From Podospora bellae-mahoneyi (lineage: Eukaryota; Ascomycota; Sordariomycetes; Sordariales; Podosporaceae): DNA of 64,000 nt. The notes beneath the pieces were generated by a model. It was not told the DNA's origin, searched no databases, and was given only the letters and a program-made list of their open reading frames with translations. The translations under genes and the position numbers were made by a program. The stretch covers positions 2,542,001 through 2,606,000 of the forward strand of contig NC_085886.1 in NCBI RefSeq assembly GCF_035222275.1, given 5' to 3'. Below are positions 21,613 to 31,989 of this stretch, piece by piece; positions within the stretch are counted from its first letter, which is position 1; the number at the start of each line of letters is the position of its first letter.

Positions 21613-24461
21613 AGAAGTGGTGCAACAAACATGTGGGAGCGGGTTACACGCACAAAAAACTACAACAATTACATAAGGTTATCTAGTTGAACCGGCGGAA
21701 AAGGGGGAGCCCGGAAGGTACAGGAGGTTGAGGAAAGCCGAACTATACTAGAGCATAGGTAGTCAATCCACACAATGAATCTCACAATCATTGTGAAAGC
21801 TATCGATGATGATGATGGCCACCGTCTGTTCGGGTCGGACCAGCGGCGGGGTTTCTCGGCCAGTGAACCTTGACGGGTCGTTCGGTTGGTGGATTCCATT
21901 CCCCTCGTGGGTGTGAGCCGTGTGGTTCCGTGCCTACCCCATGTCTAGCGTCGCAAATCCGTACTGTACGCCCATGATAGTGGACTCCCACACACAGTCT
22001 GGGTCACTTGGAGGTTTTGGAAGGGATTGTTTCTTGGAAGTTGTGGTTGTACCACCATGAATGATGTGCCATGTGCGTATGTATGGAAAGAGGGGAAGAT
22101 AGAAAAATAGGGCACACAAAAACTGATAGGGTAGGCACAAAATCGGCATATGATACAGAAAGCTACACAGGGCACAAGCAAAAAACGTGGGGAACTAGGA
22201 CTGGCTTGTCTTGGGACAAAATAAAACCTGGGGCAACCACTCGGGCGGTGGTGGCTTCTCTTCAGCAAAGCATCCACCACGCTTTGGTGATCCGGGGGTG
22301 GCAAAGACCTGTCATGAGCCCCCAACCTCGAAACAACTCGTAACGAGAAGAGGCGAAGCTCCCGTCGAGGTTGATGGTGGTTGTTGGAGTCCGGGTAGTC
22401 CTGTCCTGGAGAGTTGTCTGGTTTGTATCAGCTTTACTTGATATAATTAATGCCTTGAGAGTGAGAGCAGCAGGTGTTAGTGAACCAGATGACCTGCCCC
22501 ACTACCCACTCGGATTAGCCCTCTTATAGACGAGCCAATCAGAGCGGTTGGCCTGGCCAATGTGCTTTCTTCATTGGGGCTTGACTGAAGTAGACATGTT
22601 AGTGTACATAAAAGACAAGGAGAAGATGGGTGTAATCGGAATGTGACCGTCATCATGATGGACCATCATCACGATGAAGAGACTGGTCCTGACGATCATC
22701 TCTCTCGGTTGTATTTTCAAGCCCCCCACAAGGAGAGAGCCGAGACGGAGATGGGATGGCTGAAAGAAAACAGATTACCGGAGGATGTCGTTTGGGCCCT
22801 ACACAAAGAAAGGGTGGTGTGGGTGTTAATCTGGGGAAATCGCTCGCCCTGACAGGAAAAGCAAAAGGCAAGAAAGCGGGGGTCAGCAGCAATGGCCGTT
22901 ATCGCTTGCCGGTCGGTATCATCGAAGGAGAGGTAGCTGGAATGTGCTGCATGGCCATGCTGCTGGCTGGATGGATGGAGATGGATTGAAAAGGCCTATC
23001 ACACTATCAGCAGCATGACACACGGGGGGGTGAGGGGCCAGAAGGGGGGGTGCTCTAGATAAGGGCACATGGGCTGGGGGTCAACTTCCAATTGGGGGCT
23101 GGGATTGGAGCTCTTGTTGCTGAAGAAAGTGCCAGAGTTGCCTGTGCTGCATTGAAGCACGAGGCGGCGTTAGTGGACAGAGAATACGGACGAAGAGAGA
23201 AAAGGGTAAAACTGGCGCTGCCTGGCAGATGAACAAGTCGTCATCAAACATCCAGACCATCCAGGGAACTGGGTTTCCCGTCCTTCCTTTCTTCCCTGTT
23301 GATGCGACCTTTTGAAGGGCAAACATTTCGCACTGTGCACTTACACAACCCACTGGGAAATGCCTCCACCCATTTCGACGTGTGATGATAACCAAGATCC
23401 ACGATTGACGACCTGGTCCTTATCGTCGCAAAACCCTAAATGTTTGTGGGCGCGCGCACATCCATTCGGGAGATTGTCAATTCAGGGTTTGTTTGGGTGG
23501 AGGCTCAAACTAATTAAACGTCGCGATATTGAGAATAACAGCACAACACTGTAGCCAGGAAATGAGACAGAGAATAGGGATAAGAAAACAGTTGCCTCAG
23601 ATTCCGAGAAATGATGACAGAGAGAAAGCTGGGCAAAGGTGGCACGGGGCAGAGCAGACTGGCCTCCCTCTCGCTCTCCTCTCTCTCTCTCTCGAGACAC
23701 ACCTATTTTTGTGTGATGATTTCGCTGTGTGCACGCCTCCCGCTCTCAAATCAGTGACAAGCCACTTGCCCGTCTTTGGCACCCTGGTCTGATGTACGGT
23801 GTGTGTACCCCGTGCCCGCCGTGAGTCGTCACTCGTCAGCGCCCAGGGTGCTGCTCTCGGTACCTACCAAGGTACCGCTACCAGGGCAAGACACACCCTC
23901 TGGACTCGCCGGCCTGTCCAACAAGGCTTGGTTTATATTAGCATGGCCTGTCCACGATTCCTGCCGCTGACCCTTCTCTTGGTCTCGACAAAGCAACAAC
24001 ATCGCGACCAACTAAACCACGACGACATCAAGTCTTACAAGAGAGAGTCCTTCTCTTGTCACAGAAGATAATCGCCAGCAGCATCTGCCGAATAGCCCAG
24101 CCAACACCTCTTTTGCCCGACAAGACACGAATCGTCTTCCCCCGGTCAAAAGTAACAAAGCTGCCCATATCAACTTGCTCCGGTCCTTTGGTGAGTGTGA
24201 CTCAGTTCTCAGTCTTCAGTCTTCAGTCCTCAGTTTCCTTGTTGTCGCCAACCTGGGCACACACAACGCGACACTTCTTTATGCTTGTAAACAAACAAGC
24301 GAGCGAGCAAGAGAGATCGATGGTTATCGCTGTTGCCCATCATTACCCCTTCCCGGCCCGTCGCACCGTGTCTGCCTCCATCAGAAACACCTCTGCTAAC
24401 ACACGGCCTGCGGCACTTTGAAGAAGCGGCTCGAAGCAACTCAACACCCAAAAGTGTCAAT
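21053..24461. other. 3.4-kb gene-free interval
   Basis: Holds the long GT repeat at 21561-21608. Around 22537-22620 there are three CCAAT-type words (two forward, one reverse) followed by a TACATAAAA sequence, which could be a promoter, but no gene of recognisable product follows. The right end is pyrimidine-rich and should be the leader of the STB3-like gene. Short open frames here overlap each other on both strands and look random. Confidence 0.4.
21561..21608. repeat. (GT)24 microsatellite
   Basis: Uninterrupted dinucleotide run of 24 units, the longest perfect simple repeat in the window; alternating purine-pyrimidine sequence of this length can adopt Z-DNA. Confidence 0.97.
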
Positions 24462-25607
24462 ATGGCGACCATGGCTACTGCTGCTCGCGATATCGCGACG
24501 ACCTCCTCCCCCTCTCCCGGCCGAGACAACTTAACTGCTGTAGCGGCCGCCCGGAGTGTCCCTGTGACGACCCATCCGAACAACCTGCCGACTCCCCCCA
24601 ACTCGATATCTCCCAACCTGCCTCCGGTAGGCCTTCGCGCCCACCTGATGAGGGCGGGCGTCGAGCCCTCGGTCGACTCCGACCTGGAACTGCACGACCG
24701 CGACGCTCATGACGATGAGCACTCCGGTCCGGGATCGCCCCCGTACGACTCGGCCGGAGCCATCACGTCACCCATGTTGGCCAACTGCCACCTGCCCGAG
24801 ATCCTGCTGGGTCAGGGCCCGTTGCCGATTCGCCACATTATGGGTTATCTGACCACGACGGTGCCCGGCTTCGCGGGCATCCCGCCTGCCAAAGCCCGGA
24901 GGCTGGTCGTGGCCGCACTAGAGGGAAAGGGAAACGGTGGCGTGGGCAGCGGCCCGGATGGTGACGTAGAGTTTATCAAGGTGGGCTGGGGACGGTGGCA
25001 TGCGAAGCGGAGGGGCCAGGGCAGCAGAGCTACAGCTGCCGCCTACGACCCTCCCTCGCGCCGCACGTCGCCCGGCGGGAGCTCCTACCCGACAAGCATC
25101 CCTATCAACAAGGGCGGCCCTGGGTGGCACCACTTGGACCGGTCTCGACTCGCAGCCATGCTCGGGACGAGCGCCGGCGGCGCCTCATCAGCAGCCTTCT
25201 CTCATGACGACCGTCTCAACGAAGACCGGTTCATGAACATGATGGACCACGAGGCCGACAAAATGTCGCTCGACGGATCAGGATCCGCATCGTGCTCCGA
25301 GGCGCCCGATGAGGATTTTCCCATGGACCGCGACGACCCCGAGGACGCAACCGACGACGAGGACTGGGCAGCCGTCGGTGCGGCGGCGCTTCGAGCGTCA
25401 TCCTATCAGGCCCAGTCCGACAACCAAAGACACCTCTCCCCTTTCAACAACGTATATTCTTCCAGCATGCGCTCCTTCTCCGGCGGCATGGCGCGGCCAC
25501 CTCAGCTCAACTTCAAGATCCCACCATCGGGCTTGGCGGGAGTCATGGTGGCCGACGCACAGGAGCGCGACGCCGTGGAGGCTCTTCTTCAGCTTGGATC
25601 TGTCTGA
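24462..25607 (+). CDS. STB3: STB3-type Sin3-binding transcription regulator
   Basis: One exon from ATG at 24462 (context GTCAATATGG) gives 381 residues. Residues about 100-186 form the STB3 domain: SPMLANCHLPEILLGQGPLP, HIMGYLTTTVPGF, PPAKARRLVVAALE and FIKVGWGRWHAKRR. In yeast, Stb3 binds the ribosomal RNA processing element and the Sin3-Rpd3 deacetylase, coupling growth-gene expression to TOR signalling; the same role is inferred here. The remainder is disordered, with an acidic stretch (DFPMDRDDPEDATDDEDW) and a conserved-looking tail GLAGVMVADAQERDAVEALL. An in-frame ATG 43 codons upstream (24333) is possible but the extension looks like leader sequence. Confidence 0.85.
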   Translation: MATMATAARDIATTSSPSPGRDNLTAVAAARSVPVTTHPNNLPTPPNSISPNLPPVGLRAHLMRAGVEPSVDSDLELHDRDAHDDEHSGPGSPPYDSAGAITSPMLANCHLPEILLGQGPLPIRHIMGYLTTTVPGFAGIPPAKARRLVVAALEGKGNGGVGSGPDGDVEFIKVGWGRWHAKRRGQGSRATAAAYDPPSRRTSPGGSSYPTSIPINKGGPGWHHLDRSRLAAMLGTSAGGASSAAFSHDDRLNEDRFMNMMDHEADKMSLDGSGSASCSEAPDEDFPMDRDDPEDATDDEDWAAVGAAALRASSYQAQSDNQRHLSPFNNVYSSSMRSFSGGMARPPQLNFKIPPSGLAGVMVADAQERDAVEALLQLGSV

Positions 25608-26781
25608 TAGCATCTTTTATCTGCATATATGGCTCGGCGTTTTCAACAAGTGGGCGGGGCAAGCATCATCATCATCATCACATCTTCACTCATATCACGA
25701 ACACAAGCCAACCAATCGACAAACAAACCACAATACATATACATACAATTCCCTGTCGTTTGGTTGGCGAGTTGTTCTGGGAAGCGGGGCAGGGGGAGTA
25801 GGGTTGGTTTCACTTCTTTTCTCAGGGCGCCGGAGGCTTTGTTAATACCTTTTTTTATTCTTAAAGCCTGGATGTTGTGCACCAGGAAACATTTATAATT
25901 CATGGTTCTCAGGTGGTAAAAAAAGAGAAGGGATGACACATGGAATGAACTTTGATATCTTTGGGCTTTTTTGGGGGGGGGGGATTGGGGAAGGTAAACA
26001 TGGAATCGGGAAGCAAAACATCAGGCATGGCAATTCTCTCGAATTTCCTTTCTTCCTCGAACACAATCAAAACCCACACAAGACACTATCTACTACAACA
26101 CACTTTACACAGCATATTCTTTTCTCTTCTCACATTGTTGGGGTGAGGTTTTTTTGTTTTTTCTCCCTTCTTCCTTTCACGATGGGGGGGCGTTTCCGGT
26201 TATTTTCGGCGCTGGACGACAGGGGCTGGGAACATTTGCAACAACGCACTTTCTTCATGACACAACTCTCAACTCCATTATTGCAACACGCTTGCTTCAC
26301 TTTATCACACCGCTGCTGCGGGACGGGACGGCGGGGGGCGCTAAGGACAACACATCAACAACACCGCCAAACACAATCCACAATTGGGCATTGTTTTTCT
26401 TTGTGCCATCTCGATTTCTTTCTTTCTTTTTCGTTCTGCTGCTGCGTGGTTGGTTTGTTGACAAGGGGGCATCTTTTTTTTAATAGCGGTCACCGACTTT
26501 CTGGATTGACACTTGACAGGGGGGAAAGTGCACCCAAGCTTCGGATCGTCAAGCCGAGAAAGGAATGGTGTTTCTCCACAAGCCTCAAGGGGAGTGGTGG
26601 TTTGACGGCGGCACGACCCGCCAATAACACTAGCCCTCTTTTTTCTGGGGCGGGCGGGTATGGAGTTCCGGTGAGCTGGCACTGGGGCGGGCCAGCGAGA
26701 TTCTATGCAAATGCACGATGGTACCTTGGGGGGAAAGACGATCTAAGGCATTGAGACCTGAGGGGAACTAAAGACGGGCAC

Positions 26782-26814
<33 letters not shown>

Positions 26815-28320
26815 AGGAGAAAGAAAGAAAGCGAGAATTGTTGGACCGAGAGAAACCGAGCTTGTTTGATGGGCGTGATTGGACCGACTGATTTGAAGGC
26901 TTGATCAAAGGGTGCGATTTGACTGATTGATGTGATTATTCTGGTTTTGGTGTTTTGTGGGCTCTTGTTTTGTTCTGTGGCACTACGTGTTGGTGATGGT
27001 GAAAGTGGTTACGTGCATATACATGCATATATATATATATATGTTTCTTTTGTGAGAAGCTGGGGGTTTTGACATTGAGGTTGGTTTAGGATGTTTTTAA
27101 CTATGAGGCATGATGGAATGGGTGAAGGCGGAGAGAGAGACACTGGGGGATTACTGATACTTGGACCTTGAGCCCTTGGTTTTGTTTGCTATGATCAGGA
27201 CCTTACTTACATTCTGTTTGGGGATATATACCACAGAAGCTTAGCTACACCTCGCGTGCTCGGTCACAAAGACAACAACAACAACTAGAACAAGAAAAAA
27301 GAACAAAATACCAAAGGACAAATAAAGCATATTACATGTCGCACGATTTTTCTCTTATTTGTTGTTGTGGTTGATAGCAGAGTTCCAGCGAACAATTCTC
27401 CCTTAGGACCGGTACCGGAAATCAAAAGCCGGTCCCGGACTGCCGGACGGAGGGGGGGGCGGGTACCGGGGGAGCCGGGGCGGGTCAGCCGGACCCAGGC
27501 AAAACTCCAGCTCAACAAACATTCTTGGCTTTACGCTTGTCTGGTGGGTAGGGTTTCGGGATATTTGTGGACTTTTGTGGAGGAGGAAGATCCACTGAGT
27601 TGTGGAGGTGGGTGGATGTATTGGGCGAGATCCTTGATCGAGATCGACGTTTTCAATGAGCTTGGAATGATCAACGGCTTTGTTTGACGGTTCAAGATTT
27701 TTGTATGCACAGGTAATTCACCTATCGCAACATTGTGTGAGATTGATCTTGGGGAGAGAGAAGTGGTTTAACCCCCCTCATGAAGTGGCAGATCGAGAGG
27801 AACGGTAGATACAGGATGTTCAAAGATCTCGATTTCGAGATCCGTAGTGGAGAGGTCATTGTGGAGGAGCTCGCAACAACACTGTGTGGAAACATTGTGG
27901 GGGGATGAAGGTGTGTTATATCAGATTATGCTGGCATCTGCTGATGTGTTTACACATGGCATGACGCGGGGACAAACCGGGCTTCGGTTTCAATACCTCT
28001 TCAAAATATTTGTGTGTGAAATTCGCCCGGGGGGAAAAACCCTAACTTCCCCGACCTGGAGACGAGAAAAAAGGGGGGTGGGCGACGGGTTTTGATACCA
28101 TCGCCATGCTCTCTGGCAGTCCTGAATAGGAATGAGCGAGGATGGTACAAGGTATAAGAACCTTGGAAGAGAGTCTGGGGTGGGAGAAAGTGACGTAGTA
28201 GGTGGGATGGGGATGGCATGGGAAAAATTAAAGATGGTGGTGCTTGAAACTACCCATCCACAAGTTCAGTTCATATGGGGTGGAGGTTGTAAATGGGAAA
28301 GTTGAAAAAAGAATATTAAG
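25608..28320. other. 2.7-kb gene-free interval
   Basis: 3' flank of the STB3-like gene, then sequence without recognisable genes. Contains a G-run near 25972-25983, a T-run near 26474-26481, the hexamer repeat at 26782-26814, an AT run near 27028-27042, and a stretch of C/G-rich inverted words near 27405-27490. A 273-codon open frame at 25933-26754 has composition unlike the real genes here and no family features. Confidence 0.4.
26782..26814. repeat. (CAGGCA)n hexanucleotide repeat
   Basis: Five to six tandem copies of a CAGGCA unit in an intergenic position. Confidence 0.9.
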
Positions 28321-28410
28321 TGCGGTTTATGTGGATCGAACACATGACCTTCAGATTTGTTGATTGAAGTGGACTTCAGTCTGACGCTCTCCCAACTGAG
28401 CTAAACCCGC
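28321..28410 (-). tRNA. tRNA-Phe (GAA) with 17-nt intron, copy 2
   Basis: The exon sequence is identical to copy 1 at 1691-1782, including the G5-A68 acceptor mismatch, giving a 73-nt mature tRNA. The intron differs: TCCACTTCAATCAACAA, 17 nt, at the same 37/38 position. Its CTTCA is a full complement of TGAAG in the anticodon loop. A T6 run just downstream on the reverse strand (near 28307-28312) is the Pol III terminator. A TATATA element lies about 30-36 bp upstream (near 28440-28446). Confidence 0.95.
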
Positions 28411-28962
28411 TTTTGATGATGATGTTGGAAGAGAAAATAGTATATATGAGGGTATTGTCAGCTTCATCAAGTTGCACAAACAAAGCGCTCCTTTGCTTGC
28501 TTCTCAAGTCTCAACATGCTGCTGTGTTTTGGGTTCACCCTCCAGCCAAATACTCACTTTGTCAACACCTCAAGTGATTGTTGATTTTGAGCTTTGTTTT
28601 TGTATTAGAGGAGAGTTCCCCGATCAAACCATGACCTCTCTACACAGCACCTTAGCAATAAAAATACAGCTCTTCCTCATACAACTTAACCCCCCTTTCT
28701 CTCCTACTCGAGTTATAACCATCCATCCACCCACCCAACCGACCAGCAGCACCAATGCTTCCTTGTCCACCAACCAACAAAACCATAAAAACCAGAGTGC
28801 CGTAACGCCAATGCTATGATGCACACACACCACCCTCTTATGCACCCTCCGAAACGCAAGATATCTTTTTGGTACAGTCAACCACACCAATCCCACCAAT
28901 TTCCCTCGTACCCCTTCCATCCCCTTTTGCTATCCCCCCAATTCACCACAACTCTCACGCCC
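28411..28962. other. spacer between tRNA-Phe copy 2 and TIM14
   Basis: Holds the tRNA upstream TATA element and the expected TIM14 3' UTR. No gene is seen. Confidence 0.4.
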
Positions 28963-29338
28963 CTACGAAGAAGTAGTCTTCTCCAAAAACTCCTTCGCCT
29001 CGTTCACCTTGGTCGCCAAGTACGGACTCCCCCCGCGATCAGGATGGTTGAGCAGCATCAGCGTCCTGTGCGCCTTCCTGACCTTGTCCTTTGTGATGGA
29101 GCTCTCCTGAAGCGACAGGATCAGCGCCGCCTCGCGCTTGTTCATCCTGGGCTCGAAGCCGCCCTTGTAAAAGGCTTTGCCGAGGGCGCCGACGCCGCCG
29201 CGGGAGCGACGCCAGGCTACGAGGCCTGCTCTGCCCTATACCGAAAAATTAGCGAGGTATTCTGCAATAGATATAGATAGAGGGCCATACGAGGAAGGCA
29301 GCAACTGCTACTCCTGCGCCGATGGCTACTGCGGACAT
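28963..29338 (-). CDS. PAM18: Tim14/Pam18, J-protein of the TIM23 import motor
   Basis: Inner-membrane J-protein that stimulates the ATPase of mitochondrial Hsp70 at the TIM23 channel, driving preprotein import; it pairs with Pam16. Two exons, 29291-29338 and 28963-29235, joined over a 55-nt intron (GTATGG...TATAG), give 106 residues. The N-terminal anchor is [20 protein letters not shown], followed by [20 protein letters not shown] and the matrix J-domain with [12 protein letters not shown] and the catalytic [20 protein letters not shown]. Length and order match fungal Tim14. Upstream in-frame ATGs at 29404 and 29515 would add Ser/Thr/Gln-rich residues; an intermembrane-space extension exists in yeast Pam18, so the longer start cannot be excluded. 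Confidence 0.92.
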
Positions 29339-29745
29339 TTCGGATTCGGGTTTGCGGGTTTGTTGAGACGAGGTTTGGGGTGTCTGCGCAGGGGCTTTGG
29401 ACATGTAGCGGTTGGAATGCGACAAGCGGATATTACTTTCCCGCGTTGTGGTGGTGGCGGTGGTTGTCGTCGTCGGGTGGTGCGATGCGGTGGACGGTGA
29501 CGATGATGACGGCAAGCAATGGAATCAACTTTTTTGACCGGGGGTTTGCGATTTGCGGAAAGTCGCAGAAGTCGGGATTTGCCGCCCGCTTGCCGGCCAG
29601 TGACTGGCTGAATTTTTTACAATGTTACGGGTATTTCACTGAAACAATGCAATAAAAAGCGGGGATGGACGGGTTCTCGGCATTTTGTCACATGCTTCCC
29701 ATTACCGTAACTTTGCGAGTATTAGGACATCACAACTGAAACTCA
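29339..29745. other. spacer between TIM14 and the DUF3602 gene
   Basis: Upstream region of TIM14, open in frame with it for about 59 codons (to 29515) and rich in Ser/Thr; right part is the expected 3' UTR of the DUF3602 gene. Confidence 0.4.
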
Positions 29746-30300
29746 TCACTCCTCCGGCCCAGGCCTATGGTATGCCCCCGGCGGCTTGCCCAGCTGATCT
29801 TCGACTTCCTTCAGCACCTTCATCTCCATCTCCTCCTCCACCAACTTTTTCCGCTGCTCGTCTTCCGGCGTCAGCAAGTCCGCCCCTGGGATGGCAGCCG
29901 CTCCGTAATTACCTGCCCCACCACGGCCAGTCCCGCCGGTCTTTTGACGGGCTGCTATGCTTGCGGCGACGGCCTTTTTGGTGCGCTCCGCGTCTTCGGA
30001 CTGCTGCTTGGCCGAGGCAGCCGTGTCTGCTGCGCCGTAGAAGTTACCGGCTCCTCCTCTGCCGCCGCGGGAATAGGGGACGGGGGCGGGTTGTTGCTGG
30101 ATGGTGGTGGCAGTCTTGGTGAGGTCGGCTTGGGCTTCGAGGTCCTTTGTGGTGTTAGTTCAAGTACAAATATGACAAACTAGGAGTGATAAACTCACAG
30201 CAGAAGCCTCCGAATCCTTCTGGACATCCTCTATATCCTTCTTGCTGTAATAGTTGCCAGCCCCCCCACGGCCCGTACGGCGAAATACGTCGTCGGACAT
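29746..30300 (-). CDS. DUF3602 / Par32-like protein with GRGGAGN repeats
   Basis: Two exons, 30199-30300 and 29746-30144, over a 54-nt intron (GTGAGT...AAAG), give 166 residues. Three repeats carry the diagnostic motif: GRGGAGNYYSK at residues 10-20, GRGGAGNFYGA in the middle and GRGGAGNYGAA near the end, separated by charged, Ala-rich linkers. The C-terminal half ends with an acidic helix and KPPGAYHRPGPEE. In yeast, Par32 is phosphorylated after rapamycin treatment and restrains ammonium transporters under TORC1/Npr1 control; the same kind of small disordered regulator is inferred here, without direct evidence of target. Confidence 0.85.
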
Positions 30301-31955
30301 GTTGCAAGATCAGCAACAATTGAGAACTCAAAAAATGGGGTTTGTTGTAGGCCAATTGATACACTAGGTTTGAGATGTAAGAGTCAAGAGTTTCATTCCC
30401 ATGAGCTGAAAAAAAAGGGGGTAAAAGGTAAGTGAGCTTCAGGCGTAGCAGGTAGTCCCTTCCCTTATCCCTCTTATCAGTTACACCCCTCACTTTTGAG
30501 ACTCCTTATCGCAAGTCACCTCATTCATTCACTCATGAAATTCAACTGCCAAGCTGATATCCCACCTCTTGGAGGTTGATCACCTCACTGGGCGTACGTA
30601 TTCATACTCGACGCCACAATTTGGATTTTGGAAGGAGCACATGATGAAGAAGAGGGAAAATTGCGAGATCTGAGTTGGTTATGCATAGGTGGCTGAGGGA
30701 ATTTGGGTTGAGGTGGTGTGTGAATGTCGTGATGTTCACACAAGGCTGGAGAAAAAAAAGAAGAATATGTCTGCCGAAGACGGATGGATGGGATATGCCT
30801 TAGTTTTCCAAAGTCGCTCATACAAGACCGAATGGAGCAAAAGAATTCCAGTGTCACTTGTGTATACGTGCTGTTTCCGTGAATAGGAAGGTCATTTCAA
30901 ATCCATCGGAGAAGCCCGGCTCGTGAAAAGCTGAGGAAGGGGCAGTGTTCCATAATTCCCCAATCCCCAAAGTCTTCCCAAACTCAAGCCACACATCATG
31001 AACCACACCTCCTCCGTTCACCGGGACCTTCGGTATATCAATTGTGGCAAACGCAGGTGTCAACACACAACTAGTCTGTTATTGTCCTCAGTTTTCCAAA
31101 CAATCTTATTTTAGGAACCCTCCGTCACTGAGGGAATTCCAGCTTTTAGATTTTCTCCTAATGCAAGGACCACCGGAATCGCCGGCCAAGCTATAAAACC
31201 CATCCGGAAAGCCAAAAAAAGGTCTCATTCCCAACCACAGTATCGGTAATTTTCCAGAAACACACCTTTTCCTGTCGCGTGGCAGGTATGTTAGTCAGGT
31301 ACAGGGACCGTCGTGTCGTCAGCCCTGAAAAAAAGGGTGAGCTAGTGTTTACCTACATGCATGCTGACTTACGGCATGAAATCAATGGCGACATCATCAT
31401 CCCTTCACAGGAACGCTGGTACCTGTCGTTGTTGTTTACGTGTATGTCTCTATATGTAAGTGTTGCTATTTTCTACCTCATCCCCACAAATGATATTCCT
31501 TGCCCATATGCCTCGCTTCTTCCAGCCGAGTGAGCTACAGAAAAACACCCGTGGGTGTAATAGAACCGCAACCTTGCTAGGTGCCGTTGCGGGTTTTTCG
31601 AAAACCGTTTGAAAATCCGGGAGTCTCGGTAATAGAAGGAAAAAAAGAAAGAAAAAAAGCGGTTCATTCCTGGTGATGATTCCAATGCTACCCATCTTCC
31701 AACTTTTACCGTGTACATAGTACTAGTGTACCTATACAGTGCCAACTCATAGGGATTATTTCGTCCTACCCAAAAGAGAAGGCAGCTGTCGTGGCTGTCG
31801 AAAAGAAAAAGTCAGGTGGCCGCTTTTCTCAACGTCATTTGCCCCTCGTCTTCCATGGCACTGCACACACACTTCTCTAAACGGTGAGTGAGTGAGTGAG
31901 GATGGTGTCCTGCGCCATGTCACCCGAGGCTACATGAACAGGCATGCATGCGGCT

Positions 31956-31989
<34 letters not shown>

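Noticed and set aside
25933-26754. 273-codon open frame downstream of the STB3-like gene
   Set aside because: Composition is Phe/Ser/His-rich in a T-rich region, overlapping frames are also open, and no family motif is present. Looks like chance.
28624-28920. 98-codon reverse open frame between tRNA-Phe and TIM14
   Set aside because: No motif, no ATG context, and it lies in the expected TIM14 3' flank.
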